A DNA stretch of 64,000 bases from Paenibacillus sp. NEAU-GSW1 (GCF_009737085.1 NZ_WOVL01000023.1:23494-87493), one strand, 5' to 3'. Shown: positions 1 to 9,194, numbered from the stretch's first letter. Numbers and translations are program-made. The notes: generated by a model not told the origin, from the sequence alone.

Positions 1-603
1 CAGAACCGTCGCTTTGCCGCGGACAAACAAACGTTGTCCGTCCGGCTTTTGCACAATCGCGCCGCAGCAAACGCCATTCTCAGTCACTAAATCGATGACG
101 AAATGGTCGTCCCATACGTCAATATTCGAATCGGCCACCGCTTTCTCCGAAAGCGCGCGCACGATTTCATAACCTGTCGCATCGCCGTTCGCATGCAGAA
201 TGCGGCGCTGGCTATGCGCGCCTTCCTTCGTCAGCGCAAACTCGCCGTTCTCGAGGTCAAACTGGGTGCCCATTGTGATCAGGTTGTTAACGCCTCTTGG
301 ACCTTCATGCACCAGCACGTTAACCGCCTCGTCCGAGCAAAGCCCTGCCCCCGCCATAAGCGTGTCCTGGCGATGGTATTCCGGGGAGTCGTCTTCCGAG
401 ATTACAGCAGCAATGCCGCCTTGAGCGTATCTCGTATTGCTGTCGAGCAGCGATTTTTTCGTAATCATAAGCACCGAGTTACCGCTGCCGCTCGAGCGCA
501 AAGCGGTAAAAAGACCGGCAATGCCGGCCCCGATGACGATAACGTCTTTATCAACTACTGGCAGATCCTCCAGCTTGATGTCTACTAAATATCTAGGAAT
601 CAT
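1..603 (-). CDS. nadB: L-aspartate oxidase, N-terminal 201 codons (runs off the left edge)
   Basis: Flavoenzyme that oxidises L-aspartate to iminoaspartate, the first step of de novo NAD synthesis; NadA consumes the product. The reading frame is open from ATG at 603 (peptide begins MIPRYLVDIK) to base 1, so the C-terminal part lies outside the window. The FAD-binding dinucleotide motif VIGAGIAGL is at about residues 22-30, followed by RYAQGGIAA, typical of the aspartate oxidase/succinate dehydrogenase flavoprotein family. A GGAGG-type ribosome site lies about 9 bases before the ATG. It is downstream of nadA on the same strand with an 86-bp gap that carries a short hairpin repeat, so nadA-nadB is a likely operon. 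NadB is preferred over succinate dehydrogenase because of the neighbour. Confidence 0.93.
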   Translation of the reverse strand, partial: MIPRYLVDIKLEDLPVVDKDVIVIGAGIAGLFTALRSSGSGNSVLMITKKSLLDSNTRYAQGGIAAVISEDDSPEYHRQDTLMAGAGLCSDEAVNVLVHEGPRGVNNLITMGTQFDLENGEFALTKEGAHSQRRILHANGDATGYEIVRALSEKAVADSNIDVWDDHFVIDLVTENGVCCGAIVQKPDGQRLFVRGKATVL

Positions 604-630
604 ATCGGTTGGCGCCTCCGGGCTAACATA

Positions 631-670
631 AGGATCTTTGAGGAACTCAAAGTCCTGATGTCAGGATCTT
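631..670 (-). repeat. Hairpin repeat (family 2) in the nadB leader
   Basis: An imperfect inverted repeat, AGGATCTTTGAG then CTCAAAGTCCT, followed by a second GATCCTGA-type half. Read on the minus strand it stands directly before the nadB ribosome site. Related copies lie at 31625-31659, 48250-48284 and, truncated, at 41198-41210. Confidence 0.7.
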
Positions 671-689
671 TTCATGCATCTCTTTACCA

Positions 690-1628
690 TTACTTCACGA
701 GCAGCATGCGCTCCAAGGAACGACGAGCTTGATCGGCAACATGCGGCGGAACATAGATTTGCGGCTGCATCGTCTCAAGGCATTTGACCAGCTTTTTCAA
801 ATTGTTCACTTTCATGTTCGGGCAAACCAAGTATTTGGATGCAAAATGGAAGGTTTTATTCGGGCTGTCTAAACGAAGCTGGTAGCCTGTACCGTCTTCC
901 GTGCCAACGATAAACTCTTGGCAATCGGATTCTTTGCAGTACTTAATAATAGCTGTTGTACTGCCGACAAAATCGCCAAGCGCCACCACTTCTGGACGGC
1001 ATTCCGGATGAACGACGAATTGCGCGTTCGGGTATTTCGCTTTCATTTCTTCCACGTCTTTGACCGTCAGCATGTCATGGGTGTTGCAGTAGCCTTCCCA
1101 GATGATCATCTTCTTGTCTGTATTCTGCTGCACGTAGTGGCCCAAGTTTTTATCCGGCACCCAAATCACTTCGTCGCCTTCAACCGAATTGACCACTTTC
1201 AGCGCATTTGCCGAAGTACAGCAAATATCAGTCTCCGCCTTAATCTCCGCAGAAGAGTTGATATACGTTACGACAGTCGCATTCGGATGCTGCGCTTTCA
1301 GCTTCCGCAAGCCGTCCACGTTGACCATATCGGCCATCGGACAGCCGGCGCGCTCGTCCGGAATGATGACTGTTTTGTTCGGAGCGAGAATTTTCGCGCT
1401 TTCGCCCATAAAATGTACGCCGCAGAATACAATAACATCCGCGTCTGTCTCTGCCGCTTTTTGCGCAAGCAAGAACGAATCGCCGCGGAAATCCGCCACT
1501 TCCTGTATCTCATCCCGCTGATAATAATGAGCAAGAATAATCGCATTACGTTCTTTCTTCAACTGCATTAGCCGTTCACGCAGCTCACGGTTCTGTTCCG
1601 CTTTGCGTTCCAGTGCCAGTGCTTCCAC
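690..1628 (-). CDS. nadA: Quinolinate synthase A
   Basis: Iron-sulfur enzyme that condenses iminoaspartate with dihydroxyacetone phosphate to quinolinate in NAD synthesis. The frame is open to 1724, but GTG at 1628 is the better start: AGGAGAGG lies 7 bases upstream, and the extra upstream residues look non-coding. This gives 312 residues. The likely [4Fe-4S] ligands are the cysteines in FCGVHFMGE, HPECRPEV and LVCPNMK; the spacing fits NadA. AHYYQRDEIQ near the N-terminus is a family hallmark. It is first in the nadA-nadB unit, with a strong SigA-type promoter about 135 bp upstream. Confidence 0.95.
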   Translation of the reverse strand: MEALALERKAEQNRELRERLMQLKKERNAIILAHYYQRDEIQEVADFRGDSFLLAQKAAETDADVIVFCGVHFMGESAKILAPNKTVIIPDERAGCPMADMVNVDGLRKLKAQHPNATVVTYINSSAEIKAETDICCTSANALKVVNSVEGDEVIWVPDKNLGHYVQQNTDKKMIIWEGYCNTHDMLTVKDVEEMKAKYPNAQFVVHPECRPEVVALGDFVGSTTAIIKYCKESDCQEFIVGTEDGTGYQLRLDSPNKTFHFASKYLVCPNMKVNNLKKLVKCLETMQPQIYVPPHVADQARRSLERMLLVK

Positions 1629-1761
1629 AGTAGATCCTCTCCTCTTATGAGGGATGGGCGGTGAGTCCCATTCCGAGTAGGGCCGAACGACTTTGTGAAT
1701 TGATGCACAAACATTGCCGTTCAAGCGCCTTTTATTTATAAAAACTTATTTGTTAAGGTTT

Positions 1762-1790
1762 AATTTACTCCAGGCGGGGAACTGTGTCAA
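1762..1790 (-). promoter_or_regulatory. SigA-type promoter of nadA-nadB
   Basis: On the minus strand there is a perfect TTGACA (1785-1790), a 17-bp spacer and TAAATT (1762-1767). It faces nadA. The leader to the GTG start is about 130 bases, and I saw no clear riboswitch in it. Confidence 0.7.
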
Positions 1791-1919
1791 TGCGAGATTC
1801 GCCAAACTTTCGTCACAATTAACTATTTTTTATTTCCACTTGCTTTAGGTCCCCCTCCAGTATTGCCCAAGCACCACGATATTCGTCAAATACGCGTCAT
1901 CGCCTCACATGCATTACGA

Positions 1920-1972
1920 TAAAAAGGGCGTCCCGCCTGTCGGCCTAGCGCCGACCCGAGGACACCCTTTAG
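1920..1972 (-). terminator. Terminator of the nucleoside importer operon
   Basis: On the minus strand AAAGGGTGTCC pairs imperfectly with GGGACGCCCTTT, a GC-rich internal stem lies between them, and the structure ends in a T run. It lies 33 bp past the stop of the last permease gene. Confidence 0.8.
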
Positions 1973-2004
1973 ATTTATAACGATCCGGCTTCAACACCGC
2001 TACA

Positions 2005-2967
2005 CTATCGCTTCGCCGAATCGTACGGTTCGCCAAGCGCAGCCGGAGCGGAAGAACGCCCGACCGCTCCTGCAAGCACAATAAGCGTAAGCAGATAAGG
2101 CAGCATGTAGAAAAACTCATTCGGTATTTGCTGCGCCCAATCGAACAGCTGCGCGAAGTTGCGAAGCGCCTGCGCCATACCGAAGAAAATCGCGGCGCCC
2201 GCTACGCCCAGCGGGTTCCATTTGCCGAAAATAAGCGCAGCCAGCGCAATAAATCCTTGCCCGGAGATCGTATTGTGGGCAAAGCTGCTCGTCGTTGTCA
2301 GCGTAATCGTCGCGCCGCCGAGTCCCGCCAAGGCGCCGCTAAGCATGACGCCGATATAGCGGTATTTTGCAACGCTGATGCCAACCGTATCCGCAGAGCT
2401 TGGGTGCTCGCCGACCGCCCGCAAACGGAGGCCAAAAGGCGTGCGAAACAATACATATGTGCTGATAACCACTAGAATAATAACGATGTACGTCGTCGGG
2501 TAAGCGGTAAAAATCGCCTGGCCGAGCAATGGAATGTCTGATAAATAGGGAATCGCCCATTTATGGAATACAACTTCTAGCGTCGGTGTCTGCCCCGAGC
2601 CTTCGAACAAGCTTTTGGTTAAATAAATGGATAAGCCCAATGCGAGGATGTTAATGACGACACCGACGACCGTCTGGTCCGCTCGGAAAGTAATGGTCGA
2701 TACCGCATGCAACAACGAGAATAAAATGCCGTACACTATCGCAGCAATCAAGCCGAGCCATGGCGCCGATTGCTCCAATCCGCCGCGAATCGCATATTCG
2801 GTGACGACCGCCGCCGCGAACGCTCCCGACACCATCAAGCCTTCAAGACCGATGTTGATGACACCCGAACGCTCGGAGAAAAGGCCTCCCAGTGCAGTAA
2901 AGATGAGCGCTGTGGAAAATACGAGCGTAATGTTGATCAACTGACCGATAATTTCAAGAACGTTCAT
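2005..2967 (-). CDS. nupQ: Nucleoside ABC transporter, inner-membrane permease (NupQ-like)
   Basis: Second permease subunit of a BMP-type ABC importer, of the branched-chain-permease-like fold (BPD_transp_2). The 320 residues are mostly hydrophobic, with about eight or nine membrane segments. GVINIGLEGLMVSGAF near residues 35-50 is the characteristic NIGxEG motif of YufQ-type permeases. The ATG overlaps the stop of the upstream permease by 4 bases, so translation is probably coupled. It is the last gene of the four-gene operon. In B. subtilis the homologous NupNOPQ transports guanosine; the substrate here is inferred from homology and from the purine-type control region. Confidence 0.88.
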   Translation of the reverse strand: MNVLEIIGQLINITLVFSTALIFTALGGLFSERSGVINIGLEGLMVSGAFAAAVVTEYAIRGGLEQSAPWLGLIAAIVYGILFSLLHAVSTITFRADQTVVGVVINILALGLSIYLTKSLFEGSGQTPTLEVVFHKWAIPYLSDIPLLGQAIFTAYPTTYIVIILVVISTYVLFRTPFGLRLRAVGEHPSSADTVGISVAKYRYIGVMLSGALAGLGGATITLTTTSSFAHNTISGQGFIALAALIFGKWNPLGVAGAAIFFGMAQALRNFAQLFDWAQQIPNEFFYMLPYLLTLIVLAGAVGRSSAPAALGEPYDSAKR

Positions 2968-4058
2968 GCTTTAGCCGCCTCCTTCTCCTTGGCAGCCGCT
3001 TTGCGTCGGTTCAAGAACGGCTTCAGGATGTAAAGTACAAGTCCATGGGAAGCGACGAAGAAAATGATGGTTCCAATTACGATACGGACGATTTCCGTCG
3101 GCACATCGGCGCCGAAGCTCATCCCTGCAGCGCCGTAGCTTAAACCGCCAAACAGCACCGCCCCGAGAAAGACACCCACCGGCGTATTGCCGCCAAGCAG
3201 CGCAACAGCAATGCCTTCGAAGCCGTAGCCCGGCATGCCCGCCATAACAACCTGGTAACCGAAAACGCCCAGCACCTCGAACGCCCCGCCAAGTCCGGCA
3301 AAAACCCCGCTGATGAACATCGATTTGACGATCGTGCGGGACACGTTCATCCCCGCGTATAAAGCGGCGTTCGGATTATGGCCGACAGCCCGAAGCTCGA
3401 ACCCTTGCTTGGTGCGCCACAAAAGCAAATAGAAGATGACAACACAAATGATCGCGATCAAAGCCCCCCAATGAACCCGGGCATGATCCATCGCATCGGC
3501 CAGCCAATTGATCGACATGCGTGCCGAATCATGAATAGGGCGCGACTTCTGCTGCCCTTCTTCCAGCAGAAATGCAGCGACAATATAGTTGGAGAGAAAT
3601 AGTGCAATCCAGTTCAGCATGATGGATGAAATAACTTCGTTGACTCCGCGCGCCGCCTTTAAATAGCCGGCAATCGCCGCCCACAGCCCGCCAAACACCG
3701 CTCCAGCCGCAACAGCCAGCGGGCCGTGAATATACCAAGGCAATTCAAGCGATACGCCGACAATCGTCGCGCCGGTCATCCCCATAATAAATTGGCCTTC
3801 CGCCCCGATATTGAACAGTCCGGTACGGAACGCGAACGCAATCGCCAACCCTGTAAAAATAAGCGGCGTGACCGCGCGAATCGTCTCTCCGAAATCGTAA
3901 GCGCTGCCTAGCAGCTTTTCAACGAGCGAGCTATACGCCAAAATCGGATCATACCCTCCGATCAGCATCGCAATCGCTCCGCACAGCAGGCCTAATACAA
4001 TGGAAACGAGAGGTACGAGCAGCGATGATTTATTGAACAGCTTACGGACGGTCTCCAT
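2964..4058 (-). CDS. nupP: Nucleoside ABC transporter, inner-membrane permease (NupP-like)
   Basis: First permease of the BMP-type importer, 364 residues. The N-terminal segment is hydrophobic, and GLFNIGAEGQFIMG near residues 84-97 is the family signature shared with its partner permease. The C-terminus is lysine/alanine-rich (AAAKEKEAAKA) and cytoplasmic. It overlaps the ATP-binding gene upstream by 17 bases and the second permease downstream by 4, as expected for a tightly coupled operon. The two permeases should form a heterodimer with the single fused ATPase. Confidence 0.88.
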   Translation of the reverse strand: METVRKLFNKSSLLVPLVSIVLGLLCGAIAMLIGGYDPILAYSSLVEKLLGSAYDFGETIRAVTPLIFTGLAIAFAFRTGLFNIGAEGQFIMGMTGATIVGVSLELPWYIHGPLAVAAGAVFGGLWAAIAGYLKAARGVNEVISSIMLNWIALFLSNYIVAAFLLEEGQQKSRPIHDSARMSINWLADAMDHARVHWGALIAIICVVIFYLLLWRTKQGFELRAVGHNPNAALYAGMNVSRTIVKSMFISGVFAGLGGAFEVLGVFGYQVVMAGMPGYGFEGIAVALLGGNTPVGVFLGAVLFGGLSYGAAGMSFGADVPTEIVRIVIGTIIFFVASHGLVLYILKPFLNRRKAAAKEKEAAKA

Positions 4059-5613
4059 CTACGTACTCCCCTTTCCTCTGCTGTTGAATCGTCTCCCAAT
4101 TACAAGTCATCATTAGTCCAAGCTCCTGATCGTTCCGGTTATGAACATCCGCCTCTCCAGTCAGCTTGCCTTCGAAAATAACAGCAATGCGGTCCGACAG
4201 CGCATACAGCTCATCGAGCTCAAACGAAATGAGCAATATTGCTTTGCCTGCGTTGCGCGCCTCGATCAACCGTTTGTGCACATATTCGATAGCTCCGATA
4301 TCAAGCCCCCTCGTCGGCTGCACCGCGATAAGCAAATCCGGATTGCGCGATAATTCCCGGGCAATAATCGCCTTCTGCTGATTGCCGCCCGAAAGCGATC
4401 TGGCCTTGGCTTGAATGCCGGAGCCCCTGACGTCGAATTCCTCGACCAGACGGCTCGCGAGCGTATCCATCGCCTTATAATCAATAAAACCGCGCTTGCC
4501 AAATTGCGGCTCATGATAGCTGCCAAGAATCATATTCTCGCTTAGCGTAAAATCAAGCACCAATCCGTGTTTATGGCGATCCTCAGGAATATGGCTAACG
4601 CCCGCCAGCGCCACTTGCCGGGGACTGCGGTTTGTAATGTCGCTGCCGTTAAGCTTAACCGTGCCGCTGTCGACCGAGATCATGCCTGTAATTGCCTGTA
4701 CCAGCTCGCTCTGACCATTCCCGTCAACGCCGGCGATGCCGAGGATTTCGCCTGAACGAACTTGAAAGGAGATGCCGTCCAGCACAGGATGGCTGTGGTC
4801 GCCCTTTTTGCGAAGCTCTTCAACTTCAAGGATGACCTGACCTGGCGGTTGAACCAGCTTTTCTACTTTAAAATTAACGTCTCTTCCGACCATTAGCTCA
4901 GCCAGCAGCCTTTCGCTCGCTTCCACCGCAGGCAACGAACGCACAACCTTTCCTCTGCGAATGACCGTCACCGTATCGGCCAGCGCCATAACTTCCTTAA
5001 GCTTATGTGTAATGAGTATGATCGATTTGCCTTCTGCTGCGAGGCTTCGCAAAATATCGATCAACTCCTCGATTTCCTGCACCGTCAACACTGCCGTCGG
5101 CTCGTCAAAAATTAAAATGTCCGCGCCGCGATACAATGTCTTCAATATTTCCACCCGCTGCTGCATCCCAACGGTAATGTCTTTAATCCGCACCTCGGGT
5201 TCAACCTTCAGCCCGTACTGCTCCGAAATCGCCCGAACCTTCGCATGGGCTTTCTTATAATGAATAAACGCGCCTTTTCTCGGCTCATTGCCGAGAATGA
5301 TATTTTCGGCGACTGTAAACGGCTGTACCAGCTTAAAGTGCTGATGCACCATCCCAATGCCCAGCTCAATCGCCTTGCCTGCCCCGTCGATAACCGCTTT
5401 CTCGCCGTTAATCCATATCTCGCCCTCATCAGGCTGATAGAGTCCAAACAAAATGTTCATCAGCGTCGATTTGCCTGCCCCATTCTCGCCCAGCAGGGCA
5501 TGAATCTCGCCTTTCTTCAACACAAAATCAATGGAATCATTCGCGACAAGACCCGGAAACCGTTTCGTAATCCCCATTAATTCGACCACTGCTGCTGCTT
5601 CACTCCGGTCCAT
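4042..5613 (-). CDS. nupO: Nucleoside ABC transporter, duplicated ATP-binding protein (NupO-like)
   Basis: A single 523-residue protein with two ABC ATPase domains. The first has Walker A GENGAGKS (about residues 47-54) and LIFDEPTAVLT; the second has a Walker A variant GVDGNGQS, signature LSGGNQQK and IAVQPTRGLD. Non-consensus Walker A and B residues in the second half are normal for the RbsA/NupO/MglA group. ATG at 5613 is preferred because GGAGGATGG precedes it; the frame extends further upstream to 5691 but includes an intercistronic hairpin. It energises the two permeases downstream. Confidence 0.9.
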   Translation of the reverse strand: MDRSEAAAVVELMGITKRFPGLVANDSIDFVLKKGEIHALLGENGAGKSTLMNILFGLYQPDEGEIWINGEKAVIDGAGKAIELGIGMVHQHFKLVQPFTVAENIILGNEPRKGAFIHYKKAHAKVRAISEQYGLKVEPEVRIKDITVGMQQRVEILKTLYRGADILIFDEPTAVLTVQEIEELIDILRSLAAEGKSIILITHKLKEVMALADTVTVIRRGKVVRSLPAVEASERLLAELMVGRDVNFKVEKLVQPPGQVILEVEELRKKGDHSHPVLDGISFQVRSGEILGIAGVDGNGQSELVQAITGMISVDSGTVKLNGSDITNRSPRQVALAGVSHIPEDRHKHGLVLDFTLSENMILGSYHEPQFGKRGFIDYKAMDTLASRLVEEFDVRGSGIQAKARSLSGGNQQKAIIARELSRNPDLLIAVQPTRGLDIGAIEYVHKRLIEARNAGKAILLISFELDELYALSDRIAVIFEGKLTGEADVHNRNDQELGLMMTCNWETIQQQRKGEYVDGDRP

Positions 5614-5653
5614 GCTCTCACCATCCTCCGGTATGTATACGCCTTTAACGAGA

Positions 5654-5680
5654 ACAAGACCGGCCCGAAGCCGGTCTTGT
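5654..5680 (-). terminator. Intercistronic hairpin between nupN and nupO
   Basis: ACAAGACCGGC pairs with GCCGGTCTTGT around a UUCG-type loop, followed by a T-rich TTCTCGTT on the minus strand. It lies 23 bp after the binding-protein gene and before the ATPase gene. Such hairpins commonly reduce read-through or protect the 3' end of the upstream message, giving more binding protein than transporter. Confidence 0.6.
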
Positions 5681-5703
5681 CGGACATACAAGACTAACCA
5701 AAA

Positions 5704-6723
5704 CTATTTGTCTGCCGGCGCTGTTGGCACCTTAATCTCGCCGCTGATGATTTTCGCTTTGTACTCTTCAACCTTCTTAAGCACGTCTTCCGGAACGTTC
5801 TTCGAGGATGTCTCCGGCAGGCCAACCGCGTCATCCTTCAGGCCGAGCTCAACGATCTTACCGCCCGGGAAGTTGCCGTCGATCAGCTCCTTCGAAATTT
5901 TGTATACCGCTTGCTCAACGCCCTTCATCATAGAGGTGAGCGTAATCTCATCGCCAAACTCCAGCGATTGGTCTTTGTCTACACCGATTACCCATACTTC
6001 CTTGCCCGCGTCTTTACGCGCTTTCGCTTCGTTGAATACGCCATTTCCGGTACCGCCCGCTGCGTGGAAAATGATATCGACGCCAGCGTCATACATCGTA
6101 GCCGCCGCTTGCTTGCCGAGATCCGGCTTGCCGAAATCACCGGTATAGTTTTTAACAATCTCAGCGTTTGGATTAGCCGCTTTAACGCCGGCTTCAAAGC
6201 CCGCATCGAATTTATGAATGACTGGAATGTCCATCCCGCCGACAAAGCCGATTTTGCCTGTCTTCGTCATAAGTCCCGCGACAACGCCAACGAGGAACGA
6301 GCCTTCATGCTCAGCAAATGTAACGGAAGCGACGTTAGGAAGCTCCACTACGTTATCAATAATGGCAAGGTTGGCGTCAGGATTCTGCGTCGCTACGTTT
6401 TTCATCGCGTCGGAGAACAAGAATCCGATACCCCAAGTCAGATCATAGCCTTCTTTCACGAAAGCATTCAGGTTCGGCTCCATATCAGCGTCGCCTTTGC
6501 TTTCGAGGTATTTCGTTTTTGCGTCTGTATCTTCCGTAATCTTCTGCAAGCCTTCCCACGCGCTTTGGTTAAAGGACTTGTCGTTCACGCCGCCGACGTC
6601 AGTCGCCATACCGATGTTGAACTTCGCTCCTGCGCCGCCCTTCTCGCCCCCGCACGCCGACAGTACAACCGTCATTGCAAGAACCATTGTCAGAATAAAT
6701 GCCAAATGCTTGTTTTTGCTCAT
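5704..6723 (-). CDS. nupN: BMP-family nucleoside-binding lipoprotein (NupN-like)
   Basis: Extracellular substrate-binding lipoprotein of the importer, 339 residues. The signal peptide MSKNKHLAFILTMVLAM is followed by the lipobox LSAC, so the mature protein starts at the acylated cysteine around residue 23. NIGMATDVGGVNDKSFNQSA just after it is the BMP/Med family signature. ATG at 6723 is chosen because AGGAGGT lies 8 bases upstream and the signal peptide begins there; the frame runs on to 6864 through a promoter. It is the first gene of the operon. Purine nucleoside as ligand is inferred from homology and from PurR-like and CodY-like sites upstream. Confidence 0.92.
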   Translation of the reverse strand: MSKNKHLAFILTMVLAMTVVLSACGGEKGGAGAKFNIGMATDVGGVNDKSFNQSAWEGLQKITEDTDAKTKYLESKGDADMEPNLNAFVKEGYDLTWGIGFLFSDAMKNVATQNPDANLAIIDNVVELPNVASVTFAEHEGSFLVGVVAGLMTKTGKIGFVGGMDIPVIHKFDAGFEAGVKAANPNAEIVKNYTGDFGKPDLGKQAAATMYDAGVDIIFHAAGGTGNGVFNEAKARKDAGKEVWVIGVDKDQSLEFGDEITLTSMMKGVEQAVYKISKELIDGNFPGGKIVELGLKDDAVGLPETSSKNVPEDVLKKVEEYKAKIISGEIKVPTAPADK

Positions 6724-6735
6724 AGACCCATACCT

Positions 6736-6774
6736 CCTAAAAGTTTTGCGAAGCAAAACTCGCTTCGTAAGCAG
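6736..6774 (-). repeat. Family-1 hairpin repeat at the nupN ribosome site
   Basis: A short inverted repeat AGTTTTGCGAAGCAAAACT followed by CGCTTCGTAAGC. On the minus strand the hairpin ends right before the AGGAGG of nupN. The same unit precedes yabS (13038), divIC (17340, three tandem copies) and hbs (20432). Confidence 0.8.
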
Positions 6775-6832
6775 TGAATGGCGCCCTGCAATCCTGATCA
6801 TGATGACATGTCTCTGGCCGCTGTTTCTATCT

Positions 6833-6860
6833 ATTATAGTGACAAAAGGCCAAACGTCAA
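6833..6860 (-). promoter_or_regulatory. Proximal promoter of the nucleoside importer operon
   Basis: Minus strand TTGACG (6855-6860), 16-bp spacer, perfect TATAAT (6833-6838). A 25-bp perfect palindrome lies just upstream of the -35. Confidence 0.65.
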
Positions 6861-6864
6861 TCAT

Positions 6865-6889
6865 TTTATGTTAGATTATCTAACATAAA
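6865..6889. promoter_or_regulatory. Perfect palindrome, probable operator
   Basis: Two 11-bp arms, TTTATGTTAGA and TCTAACATAAA, are separated by 3 bp. The site starts 4 bp upstream of the proximal -35 of nupN, where an activator or repressor dimer could act. The cognate regulator is not recognisable from the motif. Confidence 0.6.
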
Positions 6890-6975
6890 TCAACTAACTC
6901 CTAACAAAAAATTAACTGAACCGTCATCCGAAGACATGTTTCTGAGCAAAAACTTACACAAACCTATCAAGTTTC

Positions 6976-6990
6976 AATTTTCTGTATTTT
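6976..6990. promoter_or_regulatory. CodY-box-like site
   Basis: AATTTTCTGTATTTT matches the CodY consensus AATTTTCWGAAAATT at 12 of 15 positions. It lies 13 bp downstream of the distal -10 (7003-7008), where CodY would act as a roadblock or repressor. B. subtilis nupN is a CodY target, which makes the match credible but not proven. Confidence 0.4.
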
Positions 6991-7002
6991 CTTTCAATTC
7001 AT

Positions 7003-7030
7003 ATTATAGGCAAAATCCGAACATTGTAAA
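7003..7030 (-). promoter_or_regulatory. Distal promoter of the nucleoside importer operon with an embedded PurR box
   Basis: Minus strand TTTACA (7025-7030), 16-bp spacer and TATAAT (7003-7008). The spacer contains AAATCCGAACATT on the plus strand (7013-7025), a 13/13 match to the PurR box AWWWCCGAACWWT. A clear second box at the usual spacing was not found. Confidence 0.55.
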
Positions 7031-7080
7031 GAGCCCAAAACAACTTTTCCCAATTGATCGGACTGCTGCGTTATTTCTAC

Positions 7081-7132
7081 AAAAAAAAGCAGTCCGTACA
7101 ACGTTTATCTACAAAACGTCATACGGACTGCC
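7081..7132 (-). terminator. Terminator of ftsH
   Basis: GCAGTCCGTATGACGTTTTG pairs with AAACGTTGTACGGACTGC, followed by eight T on the minus strand. It lies 15 bp past the ftsH stop. Confidence 0.92.
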
Positions 7133-7146
7133 TCATCTGTCAGACC

Positions 7147-9165
7147 TTATTTCGGGTCTTCTTCGTTGTTTCCGTCAGCCGGCTTCTCTTCATTCAGCGC
7201 CGGCGGCGTAATATCGCCTTCTTCACGAGTTTGAATTCGCACCTTCACACCGCCAATTGTATCTACAATTGGCTCGGAAGTCGATTCCACAACAGCACCG
7301 TCTCCACCTTCGGAAGAACCTTCGCCAGTGAGCGATCCTGTCTCGATCAGTTTCTTAATTTGTTCAAGCTCCAACGTCTCTTCGCTCAGCAAAGTCTGTG
7401 CAATAATATGCACCTCTTTGCTCTTCTCGGTCAAGAGTTTCTTCGCGCGCTCATAGCTTTCGCTGATCATGCGCTGCATTTCTTGATCGATCTCATAAGC
7501 GATCGCGTCAGAGTAGTTCTGCTCGTGACCGAGGTCACGGCCAAGGAACACTTGGCCTTGCGACTGGCCAAATTGCATTGGACCAAGCTTGTCGCTCATG
7601 CCGTATTCTACGATCATGCTGCGAACGATGCCTGTCGCTTGCTTGAAGTCGCTGTATGCGCCAGTGCCGATTTCGCCGATGAACAGCTCTTCGGCCACAC
7701 GGCCGCCGAGCAAACCGGTTACTTTATCAAGCAGCTCTTGCTTCGTTACGAGCATACGGTCTTCCTTCGGCAGCATGATGACATAGCCGCCAGCGCGTCC
7801 GCGCGGAATGATCGTAACTTTATGCACTTGATCGGCATGTTCCAGGAAGTAGCCGATGATCGTATGGCCCGCCTCGTGATAAGCAACAATCCGCTTCTCG
7901 CGATCGCTGATTACGCGGCTCTTCTTCTCGGTGCCGACGATGACGCGGTCAATCGCCTCGTCAACCTCGCGCATGCCGATATCTTTCTTGTTGCGGCGAG
8001 CGGCAAGCAATGCCGCTTCGTTCAACAGGTTCTCCAAGTCAGCGCCCGTAAAGCCTGTTGTACGCTTCGCGATAATATCAAGCTTAACGTCTTTATCCAG
8101 CGGTTTGTTGCGGGCATGAACCTTCAACACCGCTTCGCGTCCTTTTACGTCTGGACGGTCTACCGTAATTTGACGGTCGAAACGTCCCGGACGGAGCAAC
8201 GCAGGGTCGAGAATATCCGGACGGTTGGTCGCCGCCACGATAATGATGCCCTCGTTCGCGCCGAAGCCATCCATCTCAACGAGCAATTGGTTGAGCGTCT
8301 GTTCGCGCTCGTCATGTCCGCCGCCGAGTCCGGCGCCGCGCTGACGGCCAACTGCGTCAATCTCGTCAATGAAAATGATACATGGAGCATTCTTCTTCGC
8401 ATTCTCGAACAGATCGCGGACGCGGGATGCGCCGACACCGACGAACATTTCGACGAAATCCGAACCGGAAATGCTGAAGAACGGCACGCCCGCTTCGCCT
8501 GCAACAGCTCGCGCGAGCAATGTTTTACCCGTACCCGGAGGACCTACAAGCAGCACGCCTTTCGGAATGCGAGCTCCGACTACGTTAAATTTACGAGGAT
8601 CCTTCAAGAAGTCGACAACCTCGACGAGCTCTTGCTTCTCCTCGTCGGCGCCGGCAACGTCCTCAAACGTAATCCGTTTCTTCTCTTCGTTGTACAAACG
8701 CGCACGGCTTTTGCCAAAGTTCATCACTTTGCCGCCGCCGCCCTGCGCCTGATTCATTAAGAAGAAGAACAGGACGAAAATGATGACGAATGGAATAATG
8801 GAAGTAAGGAGCGTAAGCCAGATGCTCGGCTGTTCCATTTTCTTATAGCTCAGCTTGAACGTATTTGTTTCTTCCGCATTGATAATCTTCTCTCCGGCCT
8901 CAAGACCGATTCGAGTTGTGAAAGAGAGAACATCAGTCTTTGCGCCTGTTGGCTTCTCCCTATATTTACCAGACACGGAATAAGTATAACCTTCGTACCT
9001 CAGGCTCAATTCCTCGATGTTGTTCTGGCTAATAGCCTGGCGAAACTCATCGTATCGAATGCTTACGGTGGCCTCGTTGGACTTGCTGCTAATAAATTGA
9101 ATGATCCCGACGGTTACCAAAAAGATGATCAAATAAAATCCAGTATTGCGGATGATCCGATTCAT
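7147..9165 (-). CDS. ftsH: ATP-dependent zinc metalloprotease FtsH
   Basis: Membrane-anchored AAA+ protease that degrades misfolded membrane and regulatory proteins. It has 672 residues. Membrane segments are at about 8-25 and 115-137 with an extracytoplasmic loop between them. Walker A GPPGTGKT is at 208-215, Walker B IIFIDEID at 263-270, the second region of homology around 313-332, and the zinc site HEAGH at 430-434. The C-terminus is acidic. ATG at 9165 follows GAGGAGGT. Position next to hpt and tilS is as in B. subtilis. It probably has its own promoter (9195-9224) and ends at a strong terminator. Confidence 0.98.
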   Translation of the reverse strand: MNRIIRNTGFYLIIFLVTVGIIQFISSKSNEATVSIRYDEFRQAISQNNIEELSLRYEGYTYSVSGKYREKPTGAKTDVLSFTTRIGLEAGEKIINAEETNTFKLSYKKMEQPSIWLTLLTSIIPFVIIFVLFFFLMNQAQGGGGKVMNFGKSRARLYNEEKKRITFEDVAGADEEKQELVEVVDFLKDPRKFNVVGARIPKGVLLVGPPGTGKTLLARAVAGEAGVPFFSISGSDFVEMFVGVGASRVRDLFENAKKNAPCIIFIDEIDAVGRQRGAGLGGGHDEREQTLNQLLVEMDGFGANEGIIIVAATNRPDILDPALLRPGRFDRQITVDRPDVKGREAVLKVHARNKPLDKDVKLDIIAKRTTGFTGADLENLLNEAALLAARRNKKDIGMREVDEAIDRVIVGTEKKSRVISDREKRIVAYHEAGHTIIGYFLEHADQVHKVTIIPRGRAGGYVIMLPKEDRMLVTKQELLDKVTGLLGGRVAEELFIGEIGTGAYSDFKQATGIVRSMIVEYGMSDKLGPMQFGQSQGQVFLGRDLGHEQNYSDAIAYEIDQEMQRMISESYERAKKLLTEKSKEVHIIAQTLLSEETLELEQIKKLIETGSLTGEGSSEGGDGAVVESTSEPIVDTIGGVKVRIQTREEGDITPPALNEEKPADGNNEEDPK

Positions 9166-9194
9166 CCCCTACCTCCTCTCAAGACGCTTCGTAT

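Noticed and set aside
7054..8760. A 568-codon plus-strand frame
   Set aside because: Antisense shadow of ftsH, caused by codon bias; no ribosome site and no protein-like character.
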